Below, in pieces: positions 48,563-57,209 of a stretch of 64,000 nucleotides of DNA. Source of the stretch: Oscillospiraceae bacterium (GTDB lineage: Bacteria; Bacillota; Clostridia; Oscillospirales; CAG-272); contig SVTG01000001.1 of assembly GCA_015063895.1 (NCBI GenBank), positions 102,162 through 166,161 on the forward strand, in the 5' to 3' direction. The notes below the pieces were generated by a model. It ran no database searches. It was given only the letters and a program-made list of their open reading frames with translations, and was not told the DNA's origin. A program made the translations under genes and the position numbers. How positions within the stretch are numbered: the first letter of the stretch is position 1; each line of letters opens with the position of its first letter.

Positions 48563-50434
48563 GTGAATCTGTTTTTAACCAATCCCCCCGACACATTTGA
48601 GCGTGGCCTTGCGGCCTTTTGCGATCTACACCAAATCACACTGTGCACCAAAGGGACCCCCTTTACCGTTCACATATCAAGCGAGCAAAGGCTGACGCTG
48701 ATCAAGGACGAAGCGGGCGTGCATTGCACCCTCCCCTCCCACCATCTTTTATACCGTGCGCTGACCGTTCTGAAGGCGCATCAAAGCGAGCAGAGCTTTG
48801 CGATCAGCGAGCCCGTTCACTTAAAAACGCTCGCCGCCATGTTTGACGGCTCACAGGCCTCATCGCTGATGACCGTGAGCAGCGTGAAAAAAATGCTACT
48901 GTATCTTGCGGGTATGGGATATAATATGCTCCTGCTCTACTGCGAGGATTGCTTTGAGCTCTCGGGTGAGCCCTATTGGGGCAATATGCGCCCTCGTTAT
49001 ACCCAAGCGGATTTCCGCGAGCTTGACGATTTTGCCTTTTCGCTGGGTATTGAAATGGTGCCCTGCGTGCAAACGTTGGCGCATTTGACAGATGCCATCA
49101 AACGCCCTCCCTACGCCAAAATGGCAGACACGGCAAGCGTCTTAATGGTCGGTGACGAGCGTGTATATACGCTCATCGATAAGATCGTTACCGAGATCTC
49201 CGCCTGCTTCAGAAGCCGCCGCATCCACATTGGTATGGACGAGGCGTGGGATCTTGGGCTTGGCAATTATATGAAGAAAAACGGCTACACCCCCTCAGGT
49301 GAGCTCGTAAAGCGCCACCTCTTGCGCGTGATGGATATCGTGCGCGAAAAGGGGCTTTCTCCTATGATGTGGGCAGACATGTTTTTCCGTGCACGCTCAA
49401 AAAGCGCCGCCTACCGCGATCCCGACGTCTGCTTTGAGGAGCAGGATCGCGAGATGATCCCGCAGGATATGCATATTGTATACTGGGATTACTATCAGCT
49501 GGAGCGTGCAGGCTATGAGCACATGCTGCAAAAAGCGCTCTTTCTCACAAAAAATACGATCTTTGCAGGGTGCGCGCGCAACGTACGCACCTTTGGCTCG
49601 CACAACCAAAAGACCTTTGCCACTACTGCCGCCGCTATGAACGCCTGTAAGCATCTTGGGATCCGTGAGGTGATCGCCACCGTCTGGGGCGACGACCACC
49701 GCGAAAGCAGCAATTTTGCCGTCCTGATGGGGCTTTGCTGCTTTGCCGAGCACGCCTTTGGCGACAGCACCACCACCGAGGTCATTCGCACACGCACCAA
49801 AGAGACCACGGGCATCGACCCCGAGGTATTTGACCATATCGACGCACTTGACTGCTTCCCCGATTACAATGGCGACAATATAGAAAACATTTCCCTCACG
49901 CGCGCCATTATCTGGCAGGACCCGCTACTGGGGCTCTTTGACAATGAGCTTGGCCGCTTTGATTTTGCCACGCACTACCGCCACGTAGCACAAGCGCTTG
50001 AGGCAGATGCCAACGCACTGCCGCATTTCGCTACGCTCCTGCGGTTTTATGCTTGTGTCGCGCGGACCTGCGCCGAAAAAGCGGGGCTTGGCATTGCCTT
50101 GACCGACGCCTACGCAGCAAATGACCGCGAGGCGCTGAAAACGCTTTGCGAGGTAACGCTGCCGCAGCTGACAAAGACCGTAGCGGCGTTGCACGAGGCG
50201 CATCGCAAATACTTTTTTGAGGAATATAAGCCGATCGGCTTTGAGGTGCTTGACATTCGCTACGGCGGCGTCTTGGCACGGTTGCAAACGACCGTATCCC
50301 GTCTTAGCTCCTATCTTTCGGATGAGATCGACCGCATTGAGGAATTAGAGGAGCCCCGTCTGCCCTTTGGGGAAACGGGCAAGGTAAAGCACACCCTCCA
50401 CTACCTACAGATCTGCAGCGCCAGCAGAGTGTGA
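48563..50434 (+). CDS. Glycoside hydrolase family 20-like protein (beta-N-acetylhexosaminidase-type)
   Basis: RIHIGMDEAWDLGLGNY (GH20-type D-E pair region); GTG start after RBS AAAGGCGG. Confidence 0.78.
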   Translation: MNLFLTNPPDTFERGLAAFCDLHQITLCTKGTPFTVHISSEQRLTLIKDEAGVHCTLPSHHLLYRALTVLKAHQSEQSFAISEPVHLKTLAAMFDGSQASSLMTVSSVKKMLLYLAGMGYNMLLLYCEDCFELSGEPYWGNMRPRYTQADFRELDDFAFSLGIEMVPCVQTLAHLTDAIKRPPYAKMADTASVLMVGDERVYTLIDKIVTEISACFRSRRIHIGMDEAWDLGLGNYMKKNGYTPSGELVKRHLLRVMDIVREKGLSPMMWADMFFRARSKSAAYRDPDVCFEEQDREMIPQDMHIVYWDYYQLERAGYEHMLQKALFLTKNTIFAGCARNVRTFGSHNQKTFATTAAAMNACKHLGIREVIATVWGDDHRESSNFAVLMGLCCFAEHAFGDSTTTEVIRTRTKETTGIDPEVFDHIDALDCFPDYNGDNIENISLTRAIIWQDPLLGLFDNELGRFDFATHYRHVAQALEADANALPHFATLLRFYACVARTCAEKAGLGIALTDAYAANDREALKTLCEVTLPQLTKTVAALHEAHRKYFFEEYKPIGFEVLDIRYGGVLARLQTTVSRLSSYLSDEIDRIEELEEPRLPFGETGKVKHTLHYLQICSASRV

Positions 50435-50439
50435 TCAAA

Positions 50440-50469
50440 GGGCCAACGGGCTTTACTGCCCGTTGGCCC
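50440..50469. terminator. Hairpin shared by convergent gene ends
   Basis: GGGCCAACGGGC-tttact-GCCCGTTGGCCC; overlaps the last codons of 50453-51550. Confidence 0.65.
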
Positions 50470-51550
50470 CATTTTCCGTATACAGTTCACTTTTCAGAGC
50501 AGTCTTGATAAAAAGCGCCAAAAGCGGCCCTATCAAAAATCCGGCGATGCCAAAAAGCCGAATACCCGCATAAAGCGCCACCAGCATCAACACGGGGTGA
50601 AGCCCCAGGCTCTTGCCCACGAAATGCGGCTCGATCACTTGTCTTATCACGGTGATAATGGCGTAAAGCACCAAAAGCCCTATACCAAGCGCATTATTAC
50701 CCGTCACAAACGCGTAAATTCCCCAAGGGATCAGCACGGTGCCAACGCCGAAGATCGGCAAAAAATCAAGCAGCGCCACCAAAAACGCCAGCAAAAACAC
50801 GTATTCCACGCGCAGGACAAGAAACCCAAGCCAAAGCTCAAGGAACGTAATCAAAAACAGCAAAAAATAAGCGCGCAGATATTGCACGGCGGCGCTGCGT
50901 GCACGCAGCGCCATGCGCGGCAAGCGCTCTTGCCAGCCCTTTGGCAGGACCCCTAAAAGACTTTGGCATATCGTACTGTATTCCACCGAAAAATAAAAGC
51001 AGGCAATGACCGTTACCAACAAAAAGAGCAACGCCGCAGGCAGGGCCGATACCGTACGCATCACCACGCCCCCTACCCCGTCGGAAAGGCTTGCGGCAAG
51101 CCGCTGCAGTTGTTCGCTCAGCCATTCACGGGGATTACCCAAAAAGGACAAAAAGCGCGAGAGCTGTGGGGGCAGATCCTCAAAAAAGCGCTCAACGTAA
51201 GCAAAAAAATCACCAAGCTTGCTTTGCAGCGGGCTGCCCTCGGTGCCAAGCTGCAGGATCAGCTTCTGCAGCTCAAAAAAAGCGCGGTTGATCAGCAAAT
51301 ACAGCAGCGCCCCCACAAGCCCCAGCAAAAGCAGCGTGAAGGCCGCAGACGTCACCTTTTCGGGCGCATGCACGCGTGCGGCAAAGCGCTTTGCCAGCGG
51401 ATGCGTGACCGTTGCCAGCAAAAACGCGATCAAAAACGGTGCCAGAACCCCCAGCACCACCCGAAACAGCAAAAAAAGCGCCACCAATACCCCTGCCACC
51501 GTCACCGTTACGGCGGCACGGCGCACCCACCTTTCACAAGACATCAGCAC
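50453..51550 (-). CDS. AI-2E/YtvI-family membrane protein
   Basis: 365 aa, polytopic; IITVIRQVIEPHFVGKSLGLHPVLMLVALYAGIRLFGIAGFLIGPLLA. Confidence 0.85.
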   Translation of the reverse strand: MLMSCERWVRRAAVTVTVAGVLVALFLLFRVVLGVLAPFLIAFLLATVTHPLAKRFAARVHAPEKVTSAAFTLLLLGLVGALLYLLINRAFFELQKLILQLGTEGSPLQSKLGDFFAYVERFFEDLPPQLSRFLSFLGNPREWLSEQLQRLAASLSDGVGGVVMRTVSALPAALLFLLVTVIACFYFSVEYSTICQSLLGVLPKGWQERLPRMALRARSAAVQYLRAYFLLFLITFLELWLGFLVLRVEYVFLLAFLVALLDFLPIFGVGTVLIPWGIYAFVTGNNALGIGLLVLYAIITVIRQVIEPHFVGKSLGLHPVLMLVALYAGIRLFGIAGFLIGPLLALFIKTALKSELYTENGANGQ

Positions 51551-51590
51551 ACCCCCGTTTTTTAATAGTATGTGCCGGCCTTGCCAAAAA

Positions 51591-51622
51591 ATACGCCCCG
51601 ACCGAGCGACGCTCGGTCGGGG
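51591..51622 (-). terminator. Terminator downstream of sigF
   Basis: CCCCGACCGAGC-gac-GCTCGGTCGGGG; - strand followed by CGTATTTTTTGG. Confidence 0.75.
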
Positions 51623-51714
51623 TACGCCATATCACAAGCCTTGCACGAGCAATAAGCACCAAAAACGCGAAAAACAAGCTTTGACACGCCTCCTTGCTTA
51701 TCGGGCGCGACGAT

Positions 51715-52485
51715 CTATACCGTCATCTCACCACGCAAGAAAGTCAAGATCTTCTTTTCCTCGCGCGATACCTTGACCTGCGTCAGGCCCAAAAAATCCG
51801 CAGTTTGCTGTTGGGTGCGGTTACGAAAATAGCGCAGCAGCACGATCTTACGCCACAAGGGGGGCATGCGCGAAATGGCCTCGGAAAGGGCGATACGGTC
51901 GGTGAGGATCGCGGGCTCATTCCCACTTTCATCATCTGTGATGCGCTCACCAAGCTCGCCCTTATCGTCCTCAAACACCTTTTCGGAAAGCGAGGCAACA
52001 GGTGCAGTCGCCGCCAAGGCCATCGCCACCTCCTCACAGGAAAGACCCGCGAGGGCTGCCAGCTCATTCACACTCGGCTCGCGCCCCTCACGCGCCGTGA
52101 AATCCTGCCGCCGACGCAAGAGATCGGCCGCCAATTGCTTGGTGGTACGGCTGACGTGGATCATACCGTCATCGCGCAGATTACGGCGGATCTCCCCCAC
52201 GATCAGCGGTACGGCAAAGGTAGAAAAGGCGGTATCGCGCGACAGATCAAAGGTGCGAATGGCACGCAGCATACCGATGGTGCCGATCTGCATCAGATCC
52301 TCAAATTCAATGCCACGGTCACGAAAGCGCAGGGCGGCTGTACGCACCAGCCCCATATTTTCATTTAACAGCGTCGCGGTGGCGGCCTCGGCCACCTCAC
52401 GCTCGCTTGACTGTGCTTCACGCATCAGGGCATAATGCCGCGCCTTGATGCTTGCCGCATCAGCTGTTCCCTTCACAAGCCTCAC
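51715..52485 (-). CDS. sigF: RNA polymerase sporulation sigma factor SigF
   Basis: GIEFEDLMQIGTIGMLRAIRTFDLSRDTAFSTFAVPLIVGEIRRNLRDDGMIHVSR; operon with spoIIAB/spoIIAA. Confidence 0.94.
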   Translation of the reverse strand: MRLVKGTADAASIKARHYALMREAQSSEREVAEAATATLLNENMGLVRTAALRFRDRGIEFEDLMQIGTIGMLRAIRTFDLSRDTAFSTFAVPLIVGEIRRNLRDDGMIHVSRTTKQLAADLLRRRQDFTAREGREPSVNELAALAGLSCEEVAMALAATAPVASLSEKVFEDDKGELGERITDDESGNEPAILTDRIALSEAISRMPPLWRKIVLLRYFRNRTQQQTADFLGLTQVKVSREEKKILTFLRGEMTV

Positions 52486-52955
52486 TCCTTAACGCCGTCG
52501 CGTCGCCCTAAATGCTTCACAAGCACCACACGGGTACCCTCACCCTTTTTGGAGCTGACGCGCAGGCTATCCATAAAATTTTCCATCACGGTAAAGCCCA
52601 TGCCGCTGCGCTCCCCTGCCGCATCGGTGGTAAACAGCGGCAACAGCGCTTGCCTCACGTCTGCAATACCGCACCCCTTATCCACCACCGTAATGCGCAC
52701 AGTGCGCCCCTCAAACAAGCTGACCGTTATGTAGATCTTACCCTTCGTACCGCGATAGGCGTGCACGATGCAGTTCGTTACTGCCTCGGATACCGCGCAT
52801 TTGATATCCGCTAAGTCCGTAGCATCGGGTGAGAGCTGGGCACAAAAGGCAGCAACCGCCGCACGCGCCATACCCTCATTTACAGAAACGGCGGGTAGGA
52901 CCAGCTCCATGCGGTTGATCTCCCCCTTGTATTGATTTTCCTTGATCATTTCCAT
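52482..52955 (-). CDS. spoIIAB: Anti-sigma F factor SpoIIAB
   Basis: DIKCAVSEAVTNCIVHAY...VVDKGCGIADVRQALLPLFTTDAAGERSGMGFTVMENFMD. Confidence 0.95.
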   Translation of the reverse strand: MEMIKENQYKGEINRMELVLPAVSVNEGMARAAVAAFCAQLSPDATDLADIKCAVSEAVTNCIVHAYRGTKGKIYITVSLFEGRTVRITVVDKGCGIADVRQALLPLFTTDAAGERSGMGFTVMENFMDSLRVSSKKGEGTRVVLVKHLGRRDGVKE

Positions 52956-52956
52956 C

Positions 52957-53301
52957 TTATCTATCTCCTTTCGCTTGCTCGCCGTCAATTTCCATAAAGC
53001 GCTCCATACCCGACAGGCGCAGTATTTTCAAGATCCCCTTATTCGGGCGCGTAAGTGCCATCACGCCCCCGATATCGCGCATCAGGCGCAGTCGCCCCAG
53101 CAACAGACCAAGCCCTGCCGAATCCATAAATTCAATACACGACAGATCCAGCACCAGACGCTTCGGGCGCTCCTTTAAGATCAGCTTATCAAGCTCCTCG
53201 CGCAAATACGCGGCACTGTGATGATCTATTTCCCCGAAAAGGCGCACCAGCAAGAGCCAATCTCGCTTTTTAGCCTCAAAACGGTATTCGTTTTTTATCA
53301 T
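52957..53301 (-). CDS. spoIIAA: Anti-sigma F factor antagonist SpoIIAA
   Basis: STAS domain; RLVLDLSCIEFMDSAGLGLLLGR with conserved Ser. Confidence 0.94.
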   Translation of the reverse strand: MIKNEYRFEAKKRDWLLLVRLFGEIDHHSAAYLREELDKLILKERPKRLVLDLSCIEFMDSAGLGLLLGRLRLMRDIGGVMALTRPNKGILKILRLSGMERFMEIDGEQAKGDR

Positions 53302-53364
53302 ATTTTAACTTCCTTTCTCATATATTTCCTTTTATTTGTGAGTAGATTGTAGCACAAAAGGGCT

Positions 53365-53419
53365 AAAAAAAAAGTCGCACGCTGTCAACGTGCGAAAAAA
53401 GTGCGCGACAGCATGCGAC
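53365..53419 (-). terminator. Terminator with alternative nested hairpins
   Basis: - strand GTCGCATGCTGTC ... GACAGCGTGCGAC + T9; nested TCGCACG/CGTGCGA. Confidence 0.7.
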
Positions 53420-53420
53420 A

Positions 53421-53453
53421 AAAAAGGCCGTGGCTAAGCCACGGCCTCTTTTG
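53421..53453 (-). terminator. Terminator downstream of the 49-aa ORF
   Basis: GGCCGTGGC-tta-GCCACGGCC with T-tract on - strand. Confidence 0.85.
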
Positions 53454-53462
53454 TATGTGAAA

Positions 53463-53612
53463 TTAGAACGGATCGTCTGCTACGTCATCGTTGGGTGCCT
53501 TCTCGGGGTCGAGGGGCGGGGGCAATTGCTCGCCCTCCTCAGATGCAGCAATGATATCTTTGCTCAAAAGGAAACGAATGTCAGCACTGGGCTCAATGTA
53601 GTTGAGTTTCAT
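53463..53612 (-). CDS. 49-aa acidic small protein, unknown function
   Basis: Manual translation: MKLNYIEPSADIRFLLSKDIIAASEEGEQLPPPLDPEKAPNDDVADDPF*; RBS GGAGGC upstream; dedicated terminator. Confidence 0.75.
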   Translation of the reverse strand: MKLNYIEPSADIRFLLSKDIIAASEEGEQLPPPLDPEKAPNDDVADDPF

Positions 53613-53697
53613 TTCATGCCTCCTTATTACGGAATTATATTCTTATCAATATTATACAACACTATTTTTCAAAAGTCAAGAAAAATTATTTATTTTC

Positions 53698-55743
53698 TCA
53701 ATTTTTGTTTGCCGTGATCTTTGCCGTAAGGTTCCCCGGTACCACCTCGTAGTCGGTTACCGCGAAATCAAAGGAGCCAAAGCCCTTGGTCATAGCGCGC
53801 AAAACGATCGGATAATCCATAATTTCAGCCTTAGGCACCACGGCGTGTACCACGGTGTAGCCCTTGCGCTGCTCAGAGTGATCCATGCCCATAACGCTGC
53901 CGCGACGCTTATTCAGGTCACCCATAACGGTACCCACCAGCGACTCGGGAACGGTGATATCAAGGTTGCCGACGGGCTCAAGCAGCACAGGCGCACCCTG
54001 CTTCAAGCACTCCTTATACGCCAGCTGTGCGGCAAGACGGAAGGAAAGCTCATCGGAGTCAACGGCATGGTAAGAGCCATCGTAAAGATCGGCAGCAAGC
54101 TGCACGAGCGGATAGCCGTAAGCACCCTTTGCCATAGCGTCCTGCAAGCCCTTTTCAACGGCGGGGTTGAAGTTCTTCGGCACAGCACCGCCAACCACGG
54201 ATACGGTAAAGGTAAGCCCCTGCTCCTCTGCGGGTGCAAAACGGATCTTCACGTGGCCGTACTGACCCGAGCCACCGGTTTGCTTCTTATGCTTGCCCTC
54301 AACGTCAACGCGCTTGGTAATGCGCTCACGGTAAGCGATCTTGGGCTCCTCAAGGCTGACCTTAACGCCGAAACGGCTTTCAAGACGTGCCACCAGCACC
54401 GACAGATGCGTTTCACCCATACCCGAGATCAGCACCTGAGCAGTCTCCTTATTATTCTCATAGCGGAGCGTCAGATCCTCCTCCAGCATCTTGGCAATGC
54501 TCTGGGACATCTTGCTCTCGTCCTTTGCGGTGAGAGGAAGGATCGCCTTGGTCATATAAGGCGTGGGGTAGGTCATCTGGCTGTAAACGACAGCGCCGGA
54601 AAGTGAAAGCGTATCGCCCGTCTTGGTATCGGAAAGCTTGGCGATCATACCGATATCGCCGCATGCAAGCTCCTCGACCTCGGCCTGCGTCTTACCGTTC
54701 ATCACGTAGAAATGCGCCAGCTTTTCCGTGGTGCCCGTGCGTGCGTTCTTCAGGGTCATATCGCGCTTGATCGAGCCGCTCATCACCTTAAAGAAGGACA
54801 TCTGACCGACAAACGGATCGGCCACGGTCTTGAATACGAACAGCGCAGGATCGCCCGCCACGTCAATGGCGACCTCATCACCGCCTGCCAGCTTTTCAAC
54901 CTTCTTGGCGGTAAAGCGCGGGAAGGACTCTGCCACAGCGTCCATCATGGCGATAATGCCCCACATCTTGGTAGCGGAGCCGCAGTAAACGGGGGTGATG
55001 GTACCGGCAATGATACCCTCGTGAAGCGCGAGTGCTGCCTCCTCGCGGGTGATCTCCTCGCCTGCAAAATATTTTTCCATCAGCTCGTCGCTCGTAGAAG
55101 CAACGGCCTCGTTGAGTGCGTCCTTATAGCGGTTAACGGTCTCCTTCATTTCCTCGGACATCGGAATTTCGGAGCGCTTACCCGAATTATCGTAAGTATA
55201 TGCCTTATTGGAGATCAGATCGATCATGGCCATCTCGGAGCCGACGCGGCAGGGCACGAATACAGGGCATACGCTCGTGCCGAATTTGTCGTGCAGCTCG
55301 TAGAAGGATTTTTCAAGGCTGTAATCGGGATCGTCACACTTATTTACGAAGAATACGCGCGGCACACCGGCCTCTACGGCGGCGTCAAAGGCCAGCTCGG
55401 TACCGACCTCGATACCGCTCTTACCGTCAACCACGATAACAGCAGAGCCCGCTACACGCAGTGCCTGCCCCACCTCGCCCACGAAATCGGGGTCGCCGGG
55501 GGTGTCGAGCACGTTGATCTTAATATTTTTCCATTCAACATTTGCAAGGGCGGTAGAAATAGAAATACCGCGCTTTTGCTCTTCGGCGTCAAAGTCGCAA
55601 ACCGTATTGCCATCAGCGATCTTGCCAAGGCGATCGGTTTTGCCGGAAAGATACAGCATAGCCTCAGCAAGCGAGGTCTTGCCGCATTCGCCGTGACCGA
55701 GCAGCGCGAGATTACGAATCGATTTAGTGTCAAAAGTAGCCAT
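53698..55743 (-). CDS. Elongation factor G paralog (EF-G-like)
   Basis: G1 GHGECGKTS, G3 DTPGDPDFVGEV, G4 NKCD; EF-G domain architecture, 681 aa. Confidence 0.9.
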   Translation of the reverse strand: MATFDTKSIRNLALLGHGECGKTSLAEAMLYLSGKTDRLGKIADGNTVCDFDAEEQKRGISISTALANVEWKNIKINVLDTPGDPDFVGEVGQALRVAGSAVIVVDGKSGIEVGTELAFDAAVEAGVPRVFFVNKCDDPDYSLEKSFYELHDKFGTSVCPVFVPCRVGSEMAMIDLISNKAYTYDNSGKRSEIPMSEEMKETVNRYKDALNEAVASTSDELMEKYFAGEEITREEAALALHEGIIAGTITPVYCGSATKMWGIIAMMDAVAESFPRFTAKKVEKLAGGDEVAIDVAGDPALFVFKTVADPFVGQMSFFKVMSGSIKRDMTLKNARTGTTEKLAHFYVMNGKTQAEVEELACGDIGMIAKLSDTKTGDTLSLSGAVVYSQMTYPTPYMTKAILPLTAKDESKMSQSIAKMLEEDLTLRYENNKETAQVLISGMGETHLSVLVARLESRFGVKVSLEEPKIAYRERITKRVDVEGKHKKQTGGSGQYGHVKIRFAPAEEQGLTFTVSVVGGAVPKNFNPAVEKGLQDAMAKGAYGYPLVQLAADLYDGSYHAVDSDELSFRLAAQLAYKECLKQGAPVLLEPVGNLDITVPESLVGTVMGDLNKRRGSVMGMDHSEQRKGYTVVHAVVPKAEIMDYPIVLRAMTKGFGSFDFAVTDYEVVPGNLTAKITANKN

Positions 55744-55936
55744 TGTGGGGTTCCTCCTTGGTAACGCTCTGGTTGCGTTAGTAATACGTGACGAATAATT
55801 TTACACGTCATTAGTTTTATTATATCTAATATTTTATTATTTTTCAAGAGAAATTTAGGAAATAATTGCCATCAAAACATAGAAAGTATAGGCTTTGTTT
55901 TGTTTATCTTGCACAATTTTTTAGCAAAATGACGCA

Positions 55937-55971
55937 AAAAAGCCGCCAAAGAAGCAGTTTGGCGGCTTTTT
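55937..55971 (-). terminator. Terminator of the tatD gene's upstream/downstream intergenic region
   Basis: AAAAAGCCGCCAAA-gaagcag-TTTGGCGGCTTTTT; lies between the EF-G paralog (start 55743) and the tatD stop (55971), in the position of a tatD terminator on - strand. Confidence 0.75.
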
Positions 55972-56765
55972 CAGATATCAAGATTAAATATTCTTTTCGC
56001 ATTTTCTCTTGTGGCGCGCACCATTTCATCGGGGGTGATCCCCTTCACCTCGGCCATCGCAGCGGCGGTGTAGCGCATATATCCCGAATGATTTAATTTG
56101 CCGCGATACGGCACGGGCGCCAAGTAGGGCGCGTCGGTCTCGGTCAAAAGGCGTTCAAGCGGCACAGCCGCCACCGCCTCGCGCACACGGGGCGCGTTTT
56201 TAAAGGTCACGGTGCCCGAAAACGAGATATACCAGCCACGGCGCACAAGATCGCGTGCCATTTCCGCCGAACCGCTGTAACTGTGAAAAACACCCGTCAC
56301 CTCGGGGTGGCGGCAAACGGCATCAAAGCAGTCGCCGTGCGCATCGCGGTCGTGAATGACCACGGGCAGGTGATATTTTTCAGCCATTTGCAGCTGCTTT
56401 TCAAAAAAATACAGCTGCTTATCGCGGTCGGTGTCGTCGTAATGATAATCAAGCCCGATCTCACCGATCGCCACGATCTTTTGGGCACGTGCATCGGGCA
56501 GCATGACCTCGATCTCGGTCAAGGCCCCGTCAATGTCGGGCAGACGCTGCCCGTCACCGGGGTGGATACCGACCGTTGCAAACATACAGGGCCACTTGGC
56601 GGCCTCGCGTACCACAAGGCGCGAATTTTCGGGATCGGTGCCGATATTGATGATGGCCGCAAGATCGGTAGCAAAGAGTGAACGAAGCACATCGTCTGCC
56701 CCACCAAGCTCCGCGGCAAAGCGACTGTCATAATAGTGCGCGTGCGAATCAAGCATCAGCTCCAT
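55971..56765 (-). CDS. tatD: TatD family hydrolase
   Basis: LMLDSHAHYYDSRF; IGEIGLDYHYDDTDRDKQLYFFEKQL; LLTETDAPYLAP. Confidence 0.95.
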   Translation of the reverse strand: MELMLDSHAHYYDSRFAAELGGADDVLRSLFATDLAAIINIGTDPENSRLVVREAAKWPCMFATVGIHPGDGQRLPDIDGALTEIEVMLPDARAQKIVAIGEIGLDYHYDDTDRDKQLYFFEKQLQMAEKYHLPVVIHDRDAHGDCFDAVCRHPEVTGVFHSYSGSAEMARDLVRRGWYISFSGTVTFKNAPRVREAVAAVPLERLLTETDAPYLAPVPYRGKLNHSGYMRYTAAAMAEVKGITPDEMVRATRENAKRIFNLDI

Positions 56766-57156
56766 CTTGCCTTCCCCTTCTCTTTTTCAAACAAATTTCC
56801 AAAATACGCCACGCCACCACAACGCCAAGGCAAAGCCCCCACCACTTAAAAAACCAGTCAAGGGCAATGATACCGTGCCAGTTGATGCGTCCGTAATGCC
56901 AGAAGCGGTGTCCAAAGCCAAAGAGCGCGACAGACCCCACCGCCAGCTCTAAGAGTGTGGTGGTGACCGCCCCCGCCAGCGAGCAAAGCAGCAGCGGCAC
57001 GCGCTTATCGTAAAGCAAAAAAACGACCACGCAAACGATTCCACCCATCGGCGCCATCAAAAACGAGGCCTTTCCGTGCTGCATAAAGATGCGCCAGACG
57101 ACCTCCACCGCAAAATAGGCAAGGCCGCCGATCAAAAAACGAAGTAAATGTTTCAT
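56749..57156 (-). CDS. Putative ABC-type permease-like integral membrane protein
   Basis: ~135-aa polytopic protein; ELAVGSVALFGFGHRFWHYGRINWHGIIALDWFFKWWGLCL. Confidence 0.6.
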   Translation of the reverse strand: MKHLLRFLIGGLAYFAVEVVWRIFMQHGKASFLMAPMGGIVCVVVFLLYDKRVPLLLCSLAGAVTTTLLELAVGSVALFGFGHRFWHYGRINWHGIIALDWFFKWWGLCLGVVVAWRILEICLKKRRGRQDGADA

Positions 57157-57209
57157 ACCGTCTGTGTAAAAGAGCAAAGGGAGCGAAAACTCCCTTTGCT
57201 GCAAATTTT

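Noticed and set aside
53301-53345. SigH promoter for spoIIA
   Set aside because: AAAGGAAAT resembles a SigH -35, but no RNNGAAT -10 at the correct spacing was found before the start codon.
54712-55764. 350-aa + strand ORF antisense to the EF-G paralog
   Set aside because: Shadow ORF; no motif support.
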